Source of the DNA: an uncultured Brachyspira sp. | GTDB lineage: Bacteria; Spirochaetota; Brachyspiria; Brachyspirales; Brachyspiraceae | Reading direction: 5' to 3' | DNA: 9,486 bases | Assembly: GCA_934725655.1 (NCBI GenBank) | Contig: CAKVCJ010000058.1 | Location: 1 to 9,486, forward strand | Shown here: piece by piece, positions 6,875 through 9,486 of the stretch | How positions within the stretch are numbered: position 1 is the first letter of the stretch | Layout of the letters: each line of letters starts with the position of its first letter | Notes under the pieces: model-generated | Told to the model about the DNA's origin: nothing | The model's input: the letters and a program-made list of their open reading frames with translations, nothing else | Databases searched by the model: none | Position numbers and translations under genes: made by a program

Positions 6875-7569
6875 ATGAAAAAAATTATTGTTATTTTTAG
6901 TTCTTTATTATTATTACTTAGCTGCAGTAAGAGTAATACTAAGAATTACATTTTTGCTACAGGCGGCACTAGCGGTACTTATTATTCATTTGGGGGAGCT
7001 ATTGCTAATATATGGAACAGCAATATAGAGGCTATGAATGTTACTGCTCAGTCTACTGGGGCTTCTGCTGAGAATTTAAGATTATTAGATATGCATGAGG
7101 CAGATTTAGCTTTAGTTCAGAATGATGTTATGTATTATGCTTATAATGGAAGTGATATTTTTGACGGAGAGGTTTTAACTAATTTTTCTGCAATGCTTAT
7201 GCTGCTTTGCAGGAATTATCATTATCTACTGATATAGTGATGATTGGTTTAGATGATGTTGAGATTGCTGATATAATGAAGAAATATAATTATTATACAG
7301 AAGTATCTATACCTGCTAATACTTATAAAGGGGTTACTACTGATACTAAAGCGGTTGCTGTAAAAGCTACAATAGCGGTTAATAATAATATACCTGAAGA
7401 TGTTGTTTATAATATGTTAAAGACTTTATTCGATAAACAAGCTGATTTAATTACAGCACATGCCAAGGGAGAGGAATTGAATGTTGCTCAGTCTTATGAA
7501 GGAATATCTATACCTTTCCACCCTGGTGCTTTAAAATATTATCAAGAATTAGGATATCAAGTAAAATAA
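6875..7569 (+). pseudogene. TAXI-family TRAP transporter substrate-binding lipoprotein, internally deleted and frameshifted
   Basis: TAXI proteins are periplasmic receptors of about 320 residues that deliver substrate to a TRAP membrane component. The start at 6875 follows AAGGGGA (6862-6868); the in-frame ATG at 6857 precedes this site and is rejected. Residues 1-16 are a signal peptide and LLSC is a lipobox (C17). FATGGTSGTYYSFGGAIANIW and the VTAQSTGASAENLRLL block (57-71) are typical of the N-terminal lobe. Past NFSAML (about residue 108) the frame turns unrelated and ends at TAG 7235-7237. From 7192 a frame one base earlier (AAT GCT TAT) reads NAYAALQELSLSTDIV, and continues through a normal family C-terminus (IPANTYKG, SIPFHPGALKYYQELG) to TAA at 7567-7569. 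About 100 central residues between the two halves are absent. No substrate-binding function is expected unless this is an assembly error. It heads a TAXI-DUF1850-permease operon, which supports the family call. Confidence 0.85.
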
Positions 7570-7593
7570 TATAATTAGTATTATTTTATTATT

Positions 7594-8088
7594 ATGAAGA
7601 AAATTATTATATTATTATCTTTACTGCTTTTTATTACTATCATTATTCCTATATTTCCGAGGTTAGTACTAAAAAGCGTAAAAGATAATAATAATAAATA
7701 TATATATCATTTAGAAAAAAAAGAATTTATAATTTCATACACGCATTCAGTTAATAAGGGCAGGGTGAGGGATTATTATATTATAGATGATAATTATAAT
7801 ATAATCTTAGATAAGACAGCTTTCGTTTCATATGGTGCTGGTATAGCTGAACCTGAAAATAATGAAAATATTGTTATTAAAGATGATAATATAGAAATTA
7901 ACAATATAAACAGAGTTATTAAAGATTTTTATTTATTTGTAGGCATTATTGCTGAGCATAGCATTACGATAGATAATAATGAAATAATGCTTAAAAGTTT
8001 GTTTAAACCTCAAACTAATATAAAGATAGAATACAAAAGAGTATCGTTAATTGATTTAATAAAAAATATGATAAGGAGGCGTAAATGA
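7594..8088 (+). CDS. DUF1850 domain protein of a TAXI-TRAP operon
   Basis: A 164-residue protein with one hydrophobic N-terminal segment (about 4-20), so probably secreted or anchored facing the periplasm. Residues 45-125 show the pattern I associate with DUF1850: FIISYTHSVNKGRV (45-58), SYGAGIAEP (79-87) and AEHSITI (120-126). The tail is basic and ends in RRRK. DUF1850 genes are commonly found between TAXI receptor and fused TRAP permease genes, as here, which points to an accessory role in that transporter, though its biochemical function is unknown to me. It begins 24 bases after the receptor stop and its TGA overlaps the permease ATG. No Shine-Dalgarno-like sequence precedes the ATG, since the upstream bases are all A/T, so initiation may depend on coupling with the gene before it or on an unstructured leader. 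The start itself is supported by the signal-like N-terminus. Confidence 0.78.
   Translation: MKKIIILLSLLLFITIIIPIFPRLVLKSVKDNNNKYIYHLEKKEFIISYTHSVNKGRVRDYYIIDDNYNIILDKTAFVSYGAGIAEPENNENIVIKDDNIEINNINRVIKDFYLFVGIIAEHSITIDNNEIMLKSLFKPQTNIKIEYKRVSLIDLIKNMIRRRK
8073..8079 (+). promoter_or_regulatory. strong ribosome binding site of the TRAP permease gene
   Basis: A full AAGGAGG lies five bases before the ATG at 8085, inside the end of the DUF1850 gene. It fixes the permease start and is much stronger than the sites of its operon neighbours. Confidence 0.85.
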
Positions 8089-9486
8089 AGCATAATAATC
8101 ATGATATTATACATGTAACAGCAGAAGAGTTAGATGATTATATGAGCAAATATGACAGCGAATCGAGATACAGAAGATTTAAGGATTGGAAGAAGTATTT
8201 AATTATAATTATATCTGTGATTTTTTGTTTGTTTCAGCTTTATTCTATTTTGTCTGGTAAGATAACAGCTCAAGTGGTGAGGGCTACGCATTTAGCTTTT
8301 GTGATGGCGCTTGCATATTTACTTTTTCCTATGAAGAAGGATATGCCTAAGGATAAACTTCCTTGGTATGATGCAATAATAGCTATAGTTGGTGCTTGTT
8401 CTTGGCTATATATTACTATTAATTTTGACAGTTTAGTAAGAAGGGCTGGTATATACAACACTACTGATATTATTATAGGGATAATCGGCATATTAATTTT
8501 GTTTGAAGCTTGCAGAAGAATAGTGGGTACTCCTATACTTATAATATCATTAGTTTTTATAGTTTATGCTTTATTTGGGGCATATGCGCCAGGATTTTTG
8601 AATCATAGAGGATATTCTATACAAAGACTTGTTTCGCATTTATACTACAACACTGAAGGCATAATGGGTACTCCTATTGGTGCTTCTGCTACATTTATCT
8701 TCTTATTTATATTTTTTGGTGCTTTGCTTGATAAGACAGGAATAGGTCAATTTTTTATAGATATATGTAATGCTATAGCTGGAAGTTATGACGGAGGTCC
8801 TGCAAAGGTGGCTGTACTTACTAGTGCTATGTTTGGTACTGTTTCTGGAAGTTCTGTTTCTAATACTGTTGGTACAGGAAGTTTTACTATACCTATGATG
8901 AAGTCTTTAGGATATAGACCAGAGTTTGCGGGTGCTGTTGAGGCTTCTGCTTCTACGGGCGGGCAGTTAATGCCTCCTATAATGGGAGCTGCTTCTTTTT
9001 TGATGGCTGAGAGTTTGGGTATACCTTATAAGGAAGTTGCTAAGGCTGCTATTATACCTGCTATACTTTATTTTACTGGTATATTTATAATGGTGCATTT
9101 GGAAGCTAAAAAGACTGGGCTTAAAGGTTTATCAAGAGATTCTCTTCCAAAGATTGGCGAGCTTTTAATGAAGAAGGGTTATTTAGTTATTCCTCTTGCA
9201 ACTATAATATATTTCTTTGTGCTTGGTAAGACTGCTATATATGCGGGACTTATGGGAATAATTGCTGCTGGATTGGTTGCTATTATTAACTCTATAGTTG
9301 ATATAATTCTTAAGAGAGAGAGAAGCTTTACTTTTAATGACTTAATAGATGTATTTGTTAATGGGGCAAGAAACATTATAAGTGTTGCTGTTGCTTGTGC
9401 TATGGCGGGAATTATAATAGGAGTTATTACATTAACAGGTTTAGGTTTAAAAATTGGTGCAGGGCTTATATCTATATCAGGCGGAA
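8085..9486 (+). CDS. TRAP transporter fused permease (4TM/12TM, DctQM type), 3' end cut by the window
   Basis: The first 467 residues of an inner-membrane TRAP permease in which the small (DctQ-like, four-helix) and large (DctM-like, twelve-helix) subunits are fused. This is the usual form paired with TAXI receptors, driving solute uptake with an ion gradient. A charged cytoplasmic N-terminus (1-37) precedes helices at about 38-56, 66-82, 95-112 and 126-141. The M domain follows, with helices at about 149-170 and 198-216 and further ones to the edge. Family hallmarks are SGSSVSNTVGTGSFTIP (254-270) and STGGQLMPPIMGAASF (290-305). The frame is open without interruption to base 9486. The start overlaps the DUF1850 stop (ATGA) and has a strong ribosome site. 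The permease is intact as far as seen, in contrast to its receptor gene upstream. The substrate cannot be told from the permease; characterised TAXI systems are few. Confidence 0.93.
   Translation, partial: MKHNNHDIIHVTAEELDDYMSKYDSESRYRRFKDWKKYLIIIISVIFCLFQLYSILSGKITAQVVRATHLAFVMALAYLLFPMKKDMPKDKLPWYDAIIAIVGACSWLYITINFDSLVRRAGIYNTTDIIIGIIGILILFEACRRIVGTPILIISLVFIVYALFGAYAPGFLNHRGYSIQRLVSHLYYNTEGIMGTPIGASATFIFLFIFFGALLDKTGIGQFFIDICNAIAGSYDGGPAKVAVLTSAMFGTVSGSSVSNTVGTGSFTIPMMKSLGYRPEFAGAVEASASTGGQLMPPIMGAASFLMAESLGIPYKEVAKAAIIPAILYFTGIFIMVHLEAKKTGLKGLSRDSLPKIGELLMKKGYLVIPLATIIYFFVLGKTAIYAGLMGIIAAGLVAIINSIVDIILKRERSFTFNDLIDVFVNGARNIISVAVACAMAGIIIGVITLTGLGLKIGAGLISISGG

Noticed and set aside
7207..7569. 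An independent 120-residue gene starting at TTG 7207
   Set aside because: It has no ribosome site, and its sequence is the C-terminal lobe of a TAXI receptor continuing the deleted gene.
8270..9376. Two - strand open frames opposite the TRAP permease
   Set aside because: They are hydrophobic shadows of the permease helices, without start signals.
1..9486. CRISPR array, tRNA or rRNA genes
   Set aside because: No regularly spaced repeats, no tRNA cloverleaf pattern and no rRNA-like conserved blocks were seen on reading the window.

Overview
The window is very AT-rich, with A/T-ending codons, poly-A/T runs and Asn/Lys/Ile-rich proteins. It encodes small lipoproteins with Treponema-pallidum-type (BspA-like) leucine-rich repeats, a TAXI-type TRAP transporter and a CoA-disulfide-reductase-like flavoprotein. 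This mix best fits a host-associated anaerobe, and a spirochaete of the genus Brachyspira is my leading guess. That assignment rests on gene style and composition, not on a database match.

Layout. Positions 1-137 hold the 3' end of an unrecognised + strand gene. A 580-base intergenic stretch follows. It contains an odd GC-rich, hairpin-rich block (about 259-546) bounded by imperfect inverted repeats, and then a consensus-quality sigma70-type promoter for a compact RNase R-like exoribonuclease (718-2448, +). Two tandem paralogous BspA-like lipoprotein genes converge on it from the other strand (2517-3533 and 3558-4590, both -). The upstream paralogue is broken by one extra A immediately after its lipobox. 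A long hairpin at 2469-2510 separates the convergent genes. Next is a CoA-disulfide reductase/rhodanese fusion (4885-6579, -) with its own clear promoter, a palindrome on the predicted transcription start, and a strong terminator.

Divergent from the reductase is a TRAP transporter operon on the + strand: a TAXI substrate-binding lipoprotein (6875-7569), a DUF1850 protein (7594-8088) and a fused 4TM/12TM permease (8085 to the window end, ATGA overlap with DUF1850). This is a familiar gene order for TAXI transporters. The binding-protein gene, however, has lost about 100 central codons and changes frame at the junction, so the transporter probably lacks a working receptor from this locus while its membrane genes remain open.

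I found no RNA gene, CRISPR array or complete mobile element, and I do not claim a new multi-gene system. The observations most worth following are the GC-rich hairpin element, the two broken surface or periplasmic lipoprotein genes (one by homopolymer change, one by internal deletion), the RNase R without cold-shock domains, and the candidate operators upstream of the reductase and the RNase.
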